DNA from: Granulicella sp. S190
GTDB taxonomy: Bacteria > Acidobacteriota > Terriglobia > Terriglobales > Acidobacteriaceae
Direction of reading: 5' to 3'
Assembly: GCF_009766095.1 (NCBI RefSeq)
Contig: NZ_LMUD01000031.1
Span: 104,155 to 147,560, forward strand
Length of the DNA: 43,406 nt
Shown: in pieces, positions 19,536 to 27,598 of the stretch
How positions within the stretch are numbered: position 1 is the stretch's first letter
Layout: every line of letters begins with the position of its first letter
Made by a program: the position numbers and the translations under genes
The notes under the pieces: generated by a model
Databases searched by the model: none
What the model was told of the DNA's origin: nothing
What the model saw: the letters and a program-made list of their open reading frames with translations, nothing else

Positions 19536-20213
19536 ATGAAGATATTGATGGTGTTGACATCGCACGATCAGCTCGGCGGTACGGGCCGCAAAACCGGCTT
19601 CTGGCTTGAGGAGTTCGCTGCTCCCTACTTTGTCTTCATGGACTCTGATGTGCAGTTAACTCTCGCGTCACCGAAAGGCGGGCAGCCGCCGATCGATCCG
19701 AAGAGCGATGTGCCGGAGAATCAAACGCCTGCAATGGCGCGGTTCAAGGAAGACGAGACTGCGCAGAAGGCTCTTTCTCATACCGTGAAGCTCGCTGACA
19801 TGAAAGCGGAAGACTTCGACACGATTTTTTACGTAGGGGGGCACGGGCCCCTGTGGGACTTGGCTGAGAGTCCGGTTTCGATCGCTCTGATCGAAGCCTT
19901 CTATAACTTGGGTAAGCCAGTTGCGTTGGTGTGCCATTCTCCCGGCGTGCTGCGTCACGTCAAGTACAAGGGCGCACCACTCGTGAAGGGGAAACGACTG
20001 ACGGGTTTTACGAATGAAGAAGAGGAAGCGGTACAACTCACCAACGTCGTACCATTTCTCGTCGAGGATGAACTCAAGCGGCTGGGTGCAACCTTCGAAA
20101 AAGTACCCAATTGGCAGCCCTTCTCTGTTGTCGATGGACTGCTGATTACGGGACAGAATCCTGCATCCTCGACCTCCGCAGCCCAGGCACTTTTAAAGTT
20201 GCTTGCTTCTTAA
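19536..20213 (+). CDS. DJ-1/PfpI superfamily protein, Hsp31/glyoxalase III-like
   Basis: A 225-residue class I amidotransferase-like protein of the Hsp31 (glutathione-independent glyoxalase) type. Marks: MKILMVLTSHD at the start, GFWLEEFAAPYF with the conserved Glu (residue 25 or 26), YVGGHGPLWDL (residues 99-109) and the nucleophile elbow ALVCHSPGVL with Cys133-His134. Likely converts methylglyoxal-type carbonyls or acts as a stress protein in the cytoplasm. The start is ATG 19536 with AAGGA and GAGGAG upstream; the frame is open from 19491 but that extension is Arg/Glu-rich and not conserved. It sits 86 bp after the palindromic promoter element, which it probably uses. Confidence 0.92.
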   Translation: MKILMVLTSHDQLGGTGRKTGFWLEEFAAPYFVFMDSDVQLTLASPKGGQPPIDPKSDVPENQTPAMARFKEDETAQKALSHTVKLADMKAEDFDTIFYVGGHGPLWDLAESPVSIALIEAFYNLGKPVALVCHSPGVLRHVKYKGAPLVKGKRLTGFTNEEEEAVQLTNVVPFLVEDELKRLGATFEKVPNWQPFSVVDGLLITGQNPASSTSAAQALLKLLAS

Positions 20214-20232
20214 AGTTAACCTAAGCGTCTGA

Positions 20233-20469
20233 TATCCCGAACATCTTTGTGCTGATCGTGAAGTAGAAAAGCTACTAAGGAGCTCAATACTGCGATTACC
20301 ATGGCGCTTACGATCAGTTGTTGAACTCCACCATGCCAGGGAATGCTCAACGAATGAAGCAGCGCAAACATTGGGTTTTTCTGTGACTGCAGTGAAATTC
20401 CGGTTGTCGTGTGCAAGGAATGTGCTACGCGCATCCTTGCCGGAATTTGAAAAGGCAGACCGACGCCAA
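20233..20469 (+). pseudogene. relic of an ECF sigma factor (region 4)
   Basis: Reading in the frame of the porin ORF but upstream of it, from the TGA at 20230, the sequence encodes a sigma-70 region 4: EKLLRSSILRLPWRLRSVVE, then ECSTNEAAQTLGFSVTAVKF and RLSCARNVLRASLP. It resembles the C-terminus of the intact ECF sigma encoded at 21824-22504 (LPASLREAVQLHIARDCSAK). Region 2 is not found and no start codon with a ribosome site is present, so it is a truncated gene. Its frame continues without a stop into the porin. Confidence 0.72.
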
Positions 20470-21789
20470 GTGACACGCGTTCTGGTCTATGTTTTATTAC
20501 TTTCTGGTCTCCTTGCAAGACCAGAGCGCGCCTCGTCGCAGATCGGATCGGGAGCGCCGGACGCATCGTCTCGCGTCCAGGTCCAGATACAAGGCACGGC
20601 TGGGCAGGAAAGTGAAGCGGTGGCTAAGATTAAAGGATTCCCGGGACAAGCTCTCGATCAGGACGCCGCTGTGCTGGCAAAGGTACCGGCTGATCCGTTC
20701 TTCAAGAGAGACCCATTTCATCCTGTGCTGGGACCTGTTGATCGGTCGATGAACGAGTTGCGTAAAGCGGAGGGGCTGAGCTTCGCTGCAACGTACACCG
20801 TAGTGGACCAGTATGCGACGGAAACGCCCGACGGCGTACGGCACAATTGGGCGACAGGTCGATTCGACTTATCGGGCGGGTGGAAGGCGTACGACCATGG
20901 AGGAAACGCCGGTACCTTCAGCATGTTGGTACGGTCCGGAGTGAATCTTGGGGTAAGCCAGCAGTTCAACTTGAGTGACGCCCTTGGATCAGGGTTGGTG
21001 CTGAACTGTTTGCCAGGAGGTGGTCCGCAGGAACCGATTACTCTGAATATCCTCTACTACAGGCAGGATTTCTATCAAAAGAAAATTGCCTTTTACATCG
21101 GCAAGATCCACCCTAACGAGTTCATCAGCCTGAGTCTCTACAACAATGACGAGCGAAGCCAGTTTCTCAATGCTGAAAACGACGGGAACCTGACCATTCC
21201 ATCCGACGGAACATACGCGGGAGGCGCGGCGCTTGAGTACCAAGTCACTCCGCACATCTACCTCCACGCGGTGACCGTGGATACAGAAGGCGCGCAGCAG
21301 AGAAACCTTAAGACGCTAGTAGACAAAAAGTATATGAATGCGATTGAGCTGGGATGGAAAGAGGGTGCTCCGACCCAGCAGGAACACCTGTTCCGGTTTC
21401 TGGTGTGGCGGAACGATACGGCTACGCAAGGAAGTGGAGCGGGGCTAGGATTCGGTTCCGATTATGAATTGAAAAATGGATGGGTTCCCTTTGGACGCCT
21501 GGGAATAGCGACTGACACTGGTTCTTCCATCAAGAGAGTCTTAGACGCAGGTATTGTGAACATACGGCCATTTGGGCGACGCGGGGACATGTTTGGCGCG
21601 TCGATCAATATCACGGAACCAAGCCATGGAGCTAAACATCACGAAACCCTGTTTGAGACGTTTTACCGCGTAAGGCTGACGCAGAGCATGGAGCTAGGGC
21701 CCGATCTAGAGGTTTCAGTGCATCCAACGAATATCGTCAAGCAGTACACGACCGCGTTGCTGGGGCTGAGGATGAAGATAATTTTCTAG
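20470..21789 (+). CDS. OprB-type carbohydrate-selective porin
   Basis: An outer-membrane beta-barrel porin of about 439 residues if it starts at GTG 20470, which gives a signal peptide (VLVYVLLLSGLLARPERASS). The mature protein has an N-terminal linker, DRSMNELRKAEGLSFAATYT, repeated amphipathic strands ending in aromatic residues, and a C-terminal strand LLGLRMKIIF with terminal Phe, as required for barrel insertion. The family takes up sugars or other small organics. The frame is open further upstream to 20233, but that part is a sigma-factor relic. No good ribosome binding site is seen at the GTG, so the gene may rely on the relic's translation signal or be poorly expressed. Convergent with the sigma factor gene. 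Confidence 0.8.
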   Translation: MTRVLVYVLLLSGLLARPERASSQIGSGAPDASSRVQVQIQGTAGQESEAVAKIKGFPGQALDQDAAVLAKVPADPFFKRDPFHPVLGPVDRSMNELRKAEGLSFAATYTVVDQYATETPDGVRHNWATGRFDLSGGWKAYDHGGNAGTFSMLVRSGVNLGVSQQFNLSDALGSGLVLNCLPGGGPQEPITLNILYYRQDFYQKKIAFYIGKIHPNEFISLSLYNNDERSQFLNAENDGNLTIPSDGTYAGGAALEYQVTPHIYLHAVTVDTEGAQQRNLKTLVDKKYMNAIELGWKEGAPTQQEHLFRFLVWRNDTATQGSGAGLGFGSDYELKNGWVPFGRLGIATDTGSSIKRVLDAGIVNIRPFGRRGDMFGASINITEPSHGAKHHETLFETFYRVRLTQSMELGPDLEVSVHPTNIVKQYTTALLGLRMKIIF

Positions 21790-21823
21790 GCGTTGCGAAC
21801 ACGAAAGAAGATTAAGAACATGT

Positions 21824-22504
21824 CTATTGAACGTTATTTTGGACCCTGGAACTATAGCGGGCAGCTAGCATCGTACCTAGTCTTGTGCTTGCCCGATAGA
21901 GCCGCGACTTGGCAGCTGCCTCAGAGATGTTGAGCTGGCAGGCAACTTCTTTCGCCGAGCAGTCTCTCGCAATGTGCAATTGAACGGCTTCCCGAAGGCT
22001 TGCAGGGAGTCTATGGATCGCCTGCATAAGCTGCACGTGTCTCTGTTGTTGTTCGAAGACTTGTTCAGGATTGGGGGCCGTGTCTGTTAGCTCTTCAGGA
22101 GCACTCTCTTCTTCTTGCTGAGAACCTGAGTTGATTGATGTTTCCGGCCGGCAGCGGCGCTTGCGCAGTATGCCCAATGCCGAGTTAATTGCAATGCGAG
22201 TCAACCAGGTGTAGAAGCTCGCGCGGCCTTCAAAGCCTTCGAGAGCCCGGAACGCGTGAAGAAAGGAATCCTGCAGCGCGTCTTCGGCATCGTACTCATT
22301 CTTAGTAATGCCTAAAGTGGTTCTGTAGACTCGCCATGAATATAGATCCCAGAGCTCCTTGAATGCGGCCCCGCAACCCGATCGGGCAGCGAGGATCAGT
22401 TGCTGGTGACTCAGAGGGGTCATATGGTCAAGGACTCCACTCACGTCTTTATCTGATGGCGAAGGGACTACCGCCGGCGTGCCGTATTCACCTGAAAGAG
22501 ACAT
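21824..22504 (-). CDS. ECF-type RNA polymerase sigma factor
   Basis: A 226-residue group IV sigma factor. Region 2 runs from about residue 40 to 105 (FKELWDLYSWRVYRTTLG, DAEDALQDSFLHAF, FYTWLTRIAIN) and region 4 from about 155 to 210 (LPASLREAVQLH, CSAKEVACQLNISEAAAKSR). The linker between them is acidic. The start is ATG 22504, because GGAGG lies seven bases upstream; an earlier in-frame ATG at 22516 overlaps that site. It is the last gene after SDR-RidA-NMO with a 35-bp gap, so it is probably co-transcribed with them. No anti-sigma factor gene is adjacent. Confidence 0.92.
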   Translation of the reverse strand: MSLSGEYGTPAVVPSPSDKDVSGVLDHMTPLSHQQLILAARSGCGAAFKELWDLYSWRVYRTTLGITKNEYDAEDALQDSFLHAFRALEGFEGRASFYTWLTRIAINSALGILRKRRCRPETSINSGSQQEEESAPEELTDTAPNPEQVFEQQQRHVQLMQAIHRLPASLREAVQLHIARDCSAKEVACQLNISEAAAKSRLYRASTRLGTMLAARYSSRVQNNVQ

Positions 22505-22539
22505 CGTTTCCTCCAATCGTCAACTGCGGTATTTCTATT

Positions 22540-23685
22540 TCAACGCGACCTTTTGCATCGTCTTTCGCGATTCCAATCGACAACAGGATCAGCAACAGCG
22601 GTGGTTTCGGATATCAATGTCCGCAGGAGCGTCTTCGCATCACTCTGTTGGACAAGGCTTGCACTCTGTCCTGCCCAAAGTTGGAGAAGCTCAGTTCTGC
22701 CTGCTTTCTCCGCGGGTACAACAAGGCTTCGAACGAGCATGCGCTGCAGTGGGTACGGAAGAATATCTACGCCTGGGCGATTTAGTTCCTCGATCAGCTG
22801 GTTGTGAACTCCGCGAGCAAGTCGTCCAGTAAAGCCCTTGGTTAATGAAGTTCTCTGCGCTTTTCGACTGAGGAGCGCGTTGCGATGATGGACACTCGCA
22901 CCGGAATCTTCACTCACTAAAAAGGCCGTACCGATTTGTACGCCTTCAGCTCCGAGGGCGAAAGCTGCGACTATTCCACGCGCATCGGCGATACCTCCAG
23001 CGGCGACCACCGGTGCAGAAACAGCATCTACGACCTGAGGCGTCAGTGAAAATGTTCCGGTGAGGGAATCCTCGGCGGGCAGCAGGAAAGAGCCGCGATG
23101 GCCACCCGCTTCAAAGCCGGAAGCGACAATGACACTGACTCCTGCCTGATCTAGAACCATGGCTTCGGCTGCCGTTGTCGCGGTTCCAATCGTAAGGATT
23201 CCACGGGTACGGCATTCGTCCAAAATCTCTTTCGGCGGTATCCCGGCGATGAAGCTGAAGATCGGGATCTTTGCATCGAGCAGAACGCGTACCTGGTCTT
23301 CAAACCGGACTGGAACATACGGCTTATGGTCCGGCAGAGTTCCTCCCAGTGCTTCTATATGTCCAGCCAGGTGTTTAAGGCTTCGCACAAACTCTTCCTT
23401 GCCCGAAGCGCGTGCTCCCTCATCTTCCGTCGAGACCCACAAATTTATTGCGAAAGGCTTGGTAGTAAGTTCACGAATCTCAGAGATGACGTCCTTGATT
23501 CCAGAAGGGCTCAGACCATGCGCCCCGAAGGAGCCCAGGCCGCCAAAATTCGACACAATCGCTGTCAATCTCTGCGTCGACAGACCACCTAAAGGACCTT
23601 GAATAATCGGGTACTCAATTCCCAAGGTGGAAGAGACGCGTGTCTTATACCACGGTGTGGATGAACTAATGATCTCTTTTTGCAC
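22540..23685 (-). CDS. nitronate monooxygenase (2-nitropropane dioxygenase family)
   Basis: A 381-residue FMN TIM-barrel enzyme that oxidises alkyl nitronates, such as the toxin propionate 3-nitronate, to carbonyl compounds. Seen: the N-terminal EYPIIQGPLGG, FGGLGSFGAHGLSP, KPFAINLWV, and the catalytic His196 in GFEAGGHRG, followed by the phosphate-binding PVVAAGGIADARGI and GAEGVQIGTAF. The start is GTG 23685 with GGAGG five bases upstream. It is third in the SDR-RidA-NMO-sigma operon, 52 bp after RidA. Confidence 0.93.
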   Translation of the reverse strand: MQKEIISSSTPWYKTRVSSTLGIEYPIIQGPLGGLSTQRLTAIVSNFGGLGSFGAHGLSPSGIKDVISEIRELTTKPFAINLWVSTEDEGARASGKEEFVRSLKHLAGHIEALGGTLPDHKPYVPVRFEDQVRVLLDAKIPIFSFIAGIPPKEILDECRTRGILTIGTATTAAEAMVLDQAGVSVIVASGFEAGGHRGSFLLPAEDSLTGTFSLTPQVVDAVSAPVVAAGGIADARGIVAAFALGAEGVQIGTAFLVSEDSGASVHHRNALLSRKAQRTSLTKGFTGRLARGVHNQLIEELNRPGVDILPYPLQRMLVRSLVVPAEKAGRTELLQLWAGQSASLVQQSDAKTLLRTLISETTAVADPVVDWNRERRCKRSR

Positions 23686-23737
23686 TGTCGCCTCCGCAGG
23701 TGATAGTCAGGCGTTGTATAGCCTTTGCCTTTGCTCG

Positions 23738-24226
23738 CTACGAATCGACTTCGAAGATCACATCGAGTTCTATCGGCATTCCGAGAGGAAGGCTGGCGAC
23801 GCCGATCACTAGCCGGACCGAAGTTTTCTCGATGCCAAAGATATCTCGAAACAAATCTGAAACAGCGTTCGCGACACTGGGTTGGTCGTAGAAATCCCCA
23901 AAGGTTGCAATGAACACTCCAAGACGAACGACGCGAGTCACTCGATCGAGTGAGCCCAAATGCTTTTTCGCTGCGGCGACGACGCTTAAAGCCGCGGTGT
24001 AGGCTGCATCTCTTGCGGCGTCGAGATCAAGTTCCTTCCCGACCCGGCCAACATACTTCGGCTTATGGTCAACAACTGGAAGCATTCCGCTAAAAAAGAG
24101 CAGGTTGCCGGTCTGCACTGTCTCGACGTAAGTGCCAAATGGCGTCGGTGCAGCGGGAAGTTGTATGCCGAGGTCTTCCAGCCGTCGCTCAGCACTGTGC
24201 GGCTGTGAACCTTTAGCGGCTACCAT
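23738..24226 (-). CDS. RidA (YjgF/YER057c/UK114) family protein
   Basis: A 162-residue RidA-fold protein, longer than classical RidA (about 130) because of an N-terminal extension AERRLEDLGIQLPAAPTPFG typical of the YjgH/YoaB-like branch. Arg138, at the position of the Arg that binds the substrate carboxylate in active deaminases (KTSVRLVIGVASLP), is kept. Classical members hydrolyse reactive enamine/imine intermediates; this branch is less studied. The ATG overlaps the SDR stop (ATGGTAG), so translation is coupled to the SDR. Confidence 0.9.
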   Translation of the reverse strand: MVAAKGSQPHSAERRLEDLGIQLPAAPTPFGTYVETVQTGNLLFFSGMLPVVDHKPKYVGRVGKELDLDAARDAAYTAALSVVAAAKKHLGSLDRVTRVVRLGVFIATFGDFYDQPSVANAVSDLFRDIFGIEKTSVRLVIGVASLPLGMPIELDVIFEVDS

Positions 24227-24942
24227 CGGCCCACGTGTGCACCGCCGTCCACGTGCAGCACCTCCCCGGTTACGTCGCGAGCTTCCGTCAGAAAAACAAC
24301 GGCCTCCGCAATGTCCTTCGCATCCGATATCGTGCCCATCGGCGAAAGACTCTTCATGAAGTCCTTCGGAGTTTTTTCATGGAGCGGGGTATCGACGACA
24401 CCCGGCGCTACTGCATTGAAGCGAATTCCATTTTTTGCATATTCACTGGAAAGACTGCGGGTAATGGCCTCAAGTCCTCCCTTGGTGATCATCGGAATCG
24501 ACGCAGTAACGCCTGCAATGGGGTTCACCACCAAGGACGACGTGATGGTAGTGATGCTACCGCCAGTACCCTGCGCCAACATCTGTTTGACCGCGAGTTG
24601 GGTTATGAAGATGAATCCTTCGAGATTGGTAGAGACGAAACTTCGGAATTCGTCGACGGTATACTCCGTGAAAGGCTTGACTGAGAAAACTCCGGCGTTG
24701 TTGACGACATGGTCGATCGAGCCGAATTTGGCCAACGCGGTCTGCGTGACCTTCTCAGCTGTTGCTTCCTTGCCGATGTCTCCATCGACAAGTACGAGGT
24801 CGGGCGACGGCTCGAAGCCGGCTTTCGTAGCACTCCGCGAAGTTGCTACAACTTGATAGCCGCGATCCAGAAACAGTCGCACGATGGCGGCTCCGATCCC
24901 CTGCGAGGCACCTGTAACCAGTACGGTCGCCTTTTTTTGCAT
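24220..24942 (-). CDS. SDR family oxidoreductase lacking the catalytic Tyr
   Basis: A 240-residue classical short-chain dehydrogenase by fold: TGASQGIG (residues 10-17), NNAG (81-84), the catalytic-Ser region TTITSSLV, Lys154, and APGVVDTP. The catalytic Tyr, four residues before the Lys, is replaced: the segment reads ASIPMITKGG, placing Pro150 there. A known atypical SDR subgroup has the same change (A/S-x-L-TKGG), so this is probably native to the subgroup; chemistry uncertain. The start ATG has AAAGGAG eight bases upstream. First gene of the SDR-RidA-NMO-sigma operon, preceded by the palindromic promoter element at 25045-25103. Confidence 0.9.
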   Translation of the reverse strand: MQKKATVLVTGASQGIGAAIVRLFLDRGYQVVATSRSATKAGFEPSPDLVLVDGDIGKEATAEKVTQTALAKFGSIDHVVNNAGVFSVKPFTEYTVDEFRSFVSTNLEGFIFITQLAVKQMLAQGTGGSITTITSSLVVNPIAGVTASIPMITKGGLEAITRSLSSEYAKNGIRFNAVAPGVVDTPLHEKTPKDFMKSLSPMGTISDAKDIAEAVVFLTEARDVTGEVLHVDGGAHVGRW

Positions 24943-25298
24943 GACTATCTCCTTTCTTTGTTTGTAGTGAGCTACCGCAATCTGATGGGTGTGAGTGCTT
25001 GAGCTCTTCGTTCGATTTCGAGTAAAGCGCGTCTTATAAAAGCGATCTCACCAGAAGTGTGAGGAACCAACAATTGGACGAAGGTATTGCTTGATACCTT
25101 CGTATTTATCGGTACGTTGTCATGGGTGGCTGAAGATACAGAGATCAGCGCAACGTACTGAAAGAGGTACGCATCTCTTCCGAAAAGTATGGCGGCTGCT
25201 CCCAAACGGCAAAGTGGCCGGCTTTAGGCCTAAGGCCTTCGGACTGGTTGATTACAGAATCAGGAAGTTGTCAGATCACGCCTGCGTCAACTCCGGAT
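24943..25298. other. intergenic region holding palindromic element 2
   Basis: No gene supported. It holds the minus-strand composite promoter for the SDR operon (25045-25103) and, toward the left, a 100-base untranslated leader. The rest (25104-25298) has several small GGCC-based hairpins around 25215-25245 with no T-run; nothing else is recognised. Confidence 0.55.
25045..25103 (-). promoter_or_regulatory. palindromic promoter element, copy 2 (before the SDR operon)
   Basis: Palindrome ACGAAGGTATT (25078-25088), GCTT, GATACCTTCGT (25093-25103), one base short of perfect. Read on the minus strand it is followed by TTGTTG (25073-25068) and, 17 bases later, TGAGAT (25050-25045), with CTTCTGG just before it. 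The spacing and several flanking bases are the same as at copy 1. The SDR start is 24942, giving a leader of about 95 nt. Confidence 0.75.
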
Positions 25299-26036
25299 TC
25301 ATAAACCCTCACCAACGTTCTCTTGGTTGACGACTTCGCATATGGGAGCGACATTTGAACGTGATGAGCTGAGGGCGTGCTCTGAACAAAGCTTCATGGC
25401 CATTCTGACTAAGTCTGCGAAAGATTCAGCCTTCATTTTTTGCATGACATGACCCCGATGCGCCTTAACCGTTATCTCGCTAATACCGAGTTCCGCACCT
25501 ACTTGCTTGTTCAATAAGCCAGAGACCACTAAAGCCATGACTTGCCGCTCGCGATGGCTGAGTCGCGCATAGGTTTTACGGAGTGCGCGCATCTCTGCAT
25601 CGCGGCTCACAGCAGCTCGGCTCCGTTTGAGACACTCCCGAATCGCACCCAAAAGGATGTCATCGTCGTATGGCTTGATAAGGAATTCGGCGGCTCCGGC
25701 CTTCATAGCCTGGACGGACGTGTATACATCGGACTGGTCCGTGATAAATATGATCGGCGTATTAGGACGTTCGACGGCAACACGTTTTTGCAGCTCTAAA
25801 CCATTGAAGTCCAGAAGAGAATTGTTGAGCACCAAGCAGCTTGGAACAGCAGGCTTCGGGCGAGCGAGAAACTCATGAGCGGAGGCGAATGTTTCAGACT
25901 GCCAGCCACCGCAGCTGATTAGCGATTCGACCGATTCGCGGACAGAGACATCGTCGTCGACTACGAACACGATCGGCTCTATGTTCGATAGATGAAAGAG
26001 CCTAGATTCACGGCCTATCACGCGTACTGTGCTCAT
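25299..26036 (-). CDS. FixJ-like response regulator with Asn at the phosphoacceptor site
   Basis: A 245-residue protein with a receiver domain (about residues 20-135) and a LuxR/FixJ-type helix-turn-helix (about 155-215; LSHRERQVMALVVSGLLNKQ). The acidic pair Asp27/Asp28, Thr99 and Lys121 of the receiver are kept, but the phosphoacceptor position is Asn71 (SCLVLNNSLL versus SCLVLDVRLPG in the paralogue at 26972). It therefore cannot be phosphorylated in the usual way; it may be constitutive, or controlled through dimerisation. An N-terminal extension of about 18 residues precedes the receiver. The C-terminal 30 residues extend beyond the HTH and contain two Cys. Start ATG with AGGAG nine bases upstream. 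Last gene in the signalling array. Confidence 0.9.
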   Translation of the reverse strand: MSTVRVIGRESRLFHLSNIEPIVFVVDDDVSVRESVESLISCGGWQSETFASAHEFLARPKPAVPSCLVLNNSLLDFNGLELQKRVAVERPNTPIIFITDQSDVYTSVQAMKAGAAEFLIKPYDDDILLGAIRECLKRSRAAVSRDAEMRALRKTYARLSHRERQVMALVVSGLLNKQVGAELGISEITVKAHRGHVMQKMKAESFADLVRMAMKLCSEHALSSSRSNVAPICEVVNQENVGEGL

Positions 26037-26128
26037 AACGATATGCTCCTGTGGCTGGCACTGACGTCTATGTGAAACTTATGCATTCACCTTTAGAACT
26101 CAGTAGTCAGGTGGATTCCATACTGCTG

Positions 26129-26866
26129 TCATGCCATCAGTGCTAAGCGAACGGTTTGGAGTAATTGTTCGTCGCTAAAAGGCTTATCTAGAAATGCAAC
26201 AGCGCCGGCCCGCATCGCTCGTCCACGAGAGTCTTTATCCTCATAAGCGGTGACAAAAATAATGGGAATGGCGTAACCTGCGGCAGCTAGCTCGCTCTGG
26301 AGTTCTAATCCATTCATGTCCGGCATTCGTACATCCAGGATGAGACAGGAAGTATCACGCAGTTGGTCAGACATCAGAAAACTCTTGGCAGATGCGAAGG
26401 CTACCGCTCGAAAGCCGAAGGATTCGATGAGTAGTGTGGTCGTCCGGCGTACGGACTCATCGTCGTCAATCACAGATACCAGATTCTTTATGGCCTCGAA
26501 TTCTCCTCGCAACGCTACACGGACGGCTTGGAGCAGCTCGTCATCGTTAAAGGGCTTGCCTAAAAATGCGGCTGCACCGGCTTGCATCGCCTGCTGACGG
26601 GTATCTCTGTTGTCGTATGCGGTGATGAAAATAATGGGAATGCCGTAGCCTGCCGCAGCCAACTCGCGTTGGAGTTGTAGACCATTCATGCCCGACATCT
26701 GGACGTCAACAAGAAGACATGAAGTATCGTGCAACTGGACGGACTGCAAAAAACTTTGGGCAGAGTCAAAGGCAGCCGCTCGAAAACCGAAGGATTCGAT
26801 CAAAAATGTTGTGGTTCTACGGACGGACTCATCGTCGTCAACTACCGAGATTAGGTTCTTTATCAC
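26129..26866 (-). CDS. tandem receiver-domain protein (two REC domains, no output)
   Basis: A protein of about 245 residues made of two receiver domains in a row. Each has the acidic pocket (VDDDE / IDDDE), the phosphoacceptor Asp (SCLLVDVQM / SCLILDVRM), Thr and the Lys in GKPF / DKPF. Aligned by eye over 120 positions, the halves agree at about 86, with a repeat unit of 124 residues that includes the linker IKNL(I/V)SV, so this is an internal duplication. No DNA-binding or enzymatic domain is present. It could act as a phosphate sink or relay for the histidine kinase upstream. GTG 26866 (GGAG seven bases upstream) is a better start than the TTG at 26890. Confidence 0.9.
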   Translation of the reverse strand: MIKNLISVVDDDESVRRTTTFLIESFGFRAAAFDSAQSFLQSVQLHDTSCLLVDVQMSGMNGLQLQRELAAAGYGIPIIFITAYDNRDTRQQAMQAGAAAFLGKPFNDDELLQAVRVALRGEFEAIKNLVSVIDDDESVRRTTTLLIESFGFRAVAFASAKSFLMSDQLRDTSCLILDVRMPDMNGLELQSELAAAGYAIPIIFVTAYEDKDSRGRAMRAGAVAFLDKPFSDEQLLQTVRLALMA

Positions 26867-26971
26867 CTTATAGCTCCGTCCTGAGAACAAGTTATCCCCA
26901 GACGGACAAAGAATCTATTGGATGTTGGGATATCCAGCGACTCAAAAGGGCTATGAGAATAAGCCTTTCGC

Positions 26972-27598
26972 TTATCGGAGTCTCCCCGAGGGCCCGTTCA
27001 ATTTTTCGATCATTCTTACCATGTCGACAAGAGATTCCGCGTGCATCTTTTCCAATGCCCGGCTACGCTGAACTTTCACGGTACTCTCCGCAGTTCCAAG
27101 CTGGTCCGCGATCTGCTTATTGAGCATGCCCGAAACAACAAGGGAAATCACCTCCCGCTCGCGCGAAGTCAATGAATCGAAGCGCTGCTGGAGGATCAGC
27201 ACTTCTTTTTCATGCTCACGCCGGGTGCGATCCCGCTCCAGTGCGATACGAACCGCATCCAGCAGATCCTGATCTCGAAATGGCTTAGTCAAGAACTCGA
27301 CGGCCCCAGCCTTCATGGCGCGGACACTCATCGGAATGTCGCCATGGCCAGTAAGAAAGACTATGGGAATATTAATTTTTCTCGCTCCCAGCTCGCGTTG
27401 AAAATCGAGTCCACTCAATCCCGGAAGCCTGACGTCCAGCACAAGGCAGCTAGGAGAATCTGGCAGATTTTTACGTAGAAACGCATCCGCAGAGTCAAAA
27501 CTTTCAACGTGCAAACCCACAGTGCTTAGGAGGAACTTCAGTGAAGACCGCACTGACTGATCGTCGTCGACAACGAAGACAACTGGAGCATTCGTCAT
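26972..27598 (-). CDS. FixJ/NarL-type two-component response regulator
   Basis: A 208-residue regulator: receiver domain (residues 5-120) with Asp11/Asp12, phosphoacceptor Asp55 in SCLVLDVRLPG, Thr and Lys in FLTGHGD and TKPF, followed by a LuxR-type helix-turn-helix (LTSREREVISLVVSGMLNKQIADQLGTAEST split around residues 143-175). The ATGA overlap with the kinase gene upstream marks it as the cognate regulator. Very close to FixJ in layout. Confidence 0.94.
   Translation of the reverse strand: MTNAPVVFVVDDDQSVRSSLKFLLSTVGLHVESFDSADAFLRKNLPDSPSCLVLDVRLPGLSGLDFQRELGARKINIPIVFLTGHGDIPMSVRAMKAGAVEFLTKPFRDQDLLDAVRIALERDRTRREHEKEVLILQQRFDSLTSREREVISLVVSGMLNKQIADQLGTAESTVKVQRSRALEKMHAESLVDMVRMIEKLNGPSGRLR

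Noticed and set aside
19331..19609. Reading frame over palindromic element 1 whose translation (TKVSNDTFVRLFVFDASG) resembles that of the frame at 24972-25205 (TKVSSNTFVQLLVPHTSG)
   Set aside because: The likeness comes from the conserved DNA element. At copy 3 the same frame has two stop codons right after the palindrome, and no ribosome sites support these frames, so a shared protein is unlikely.
25215..25245. GGCC-based hairpins after the FixJ-like gene as a terminator
   Set aside because: Stems are short, mutually exclusive and lack a T-run.
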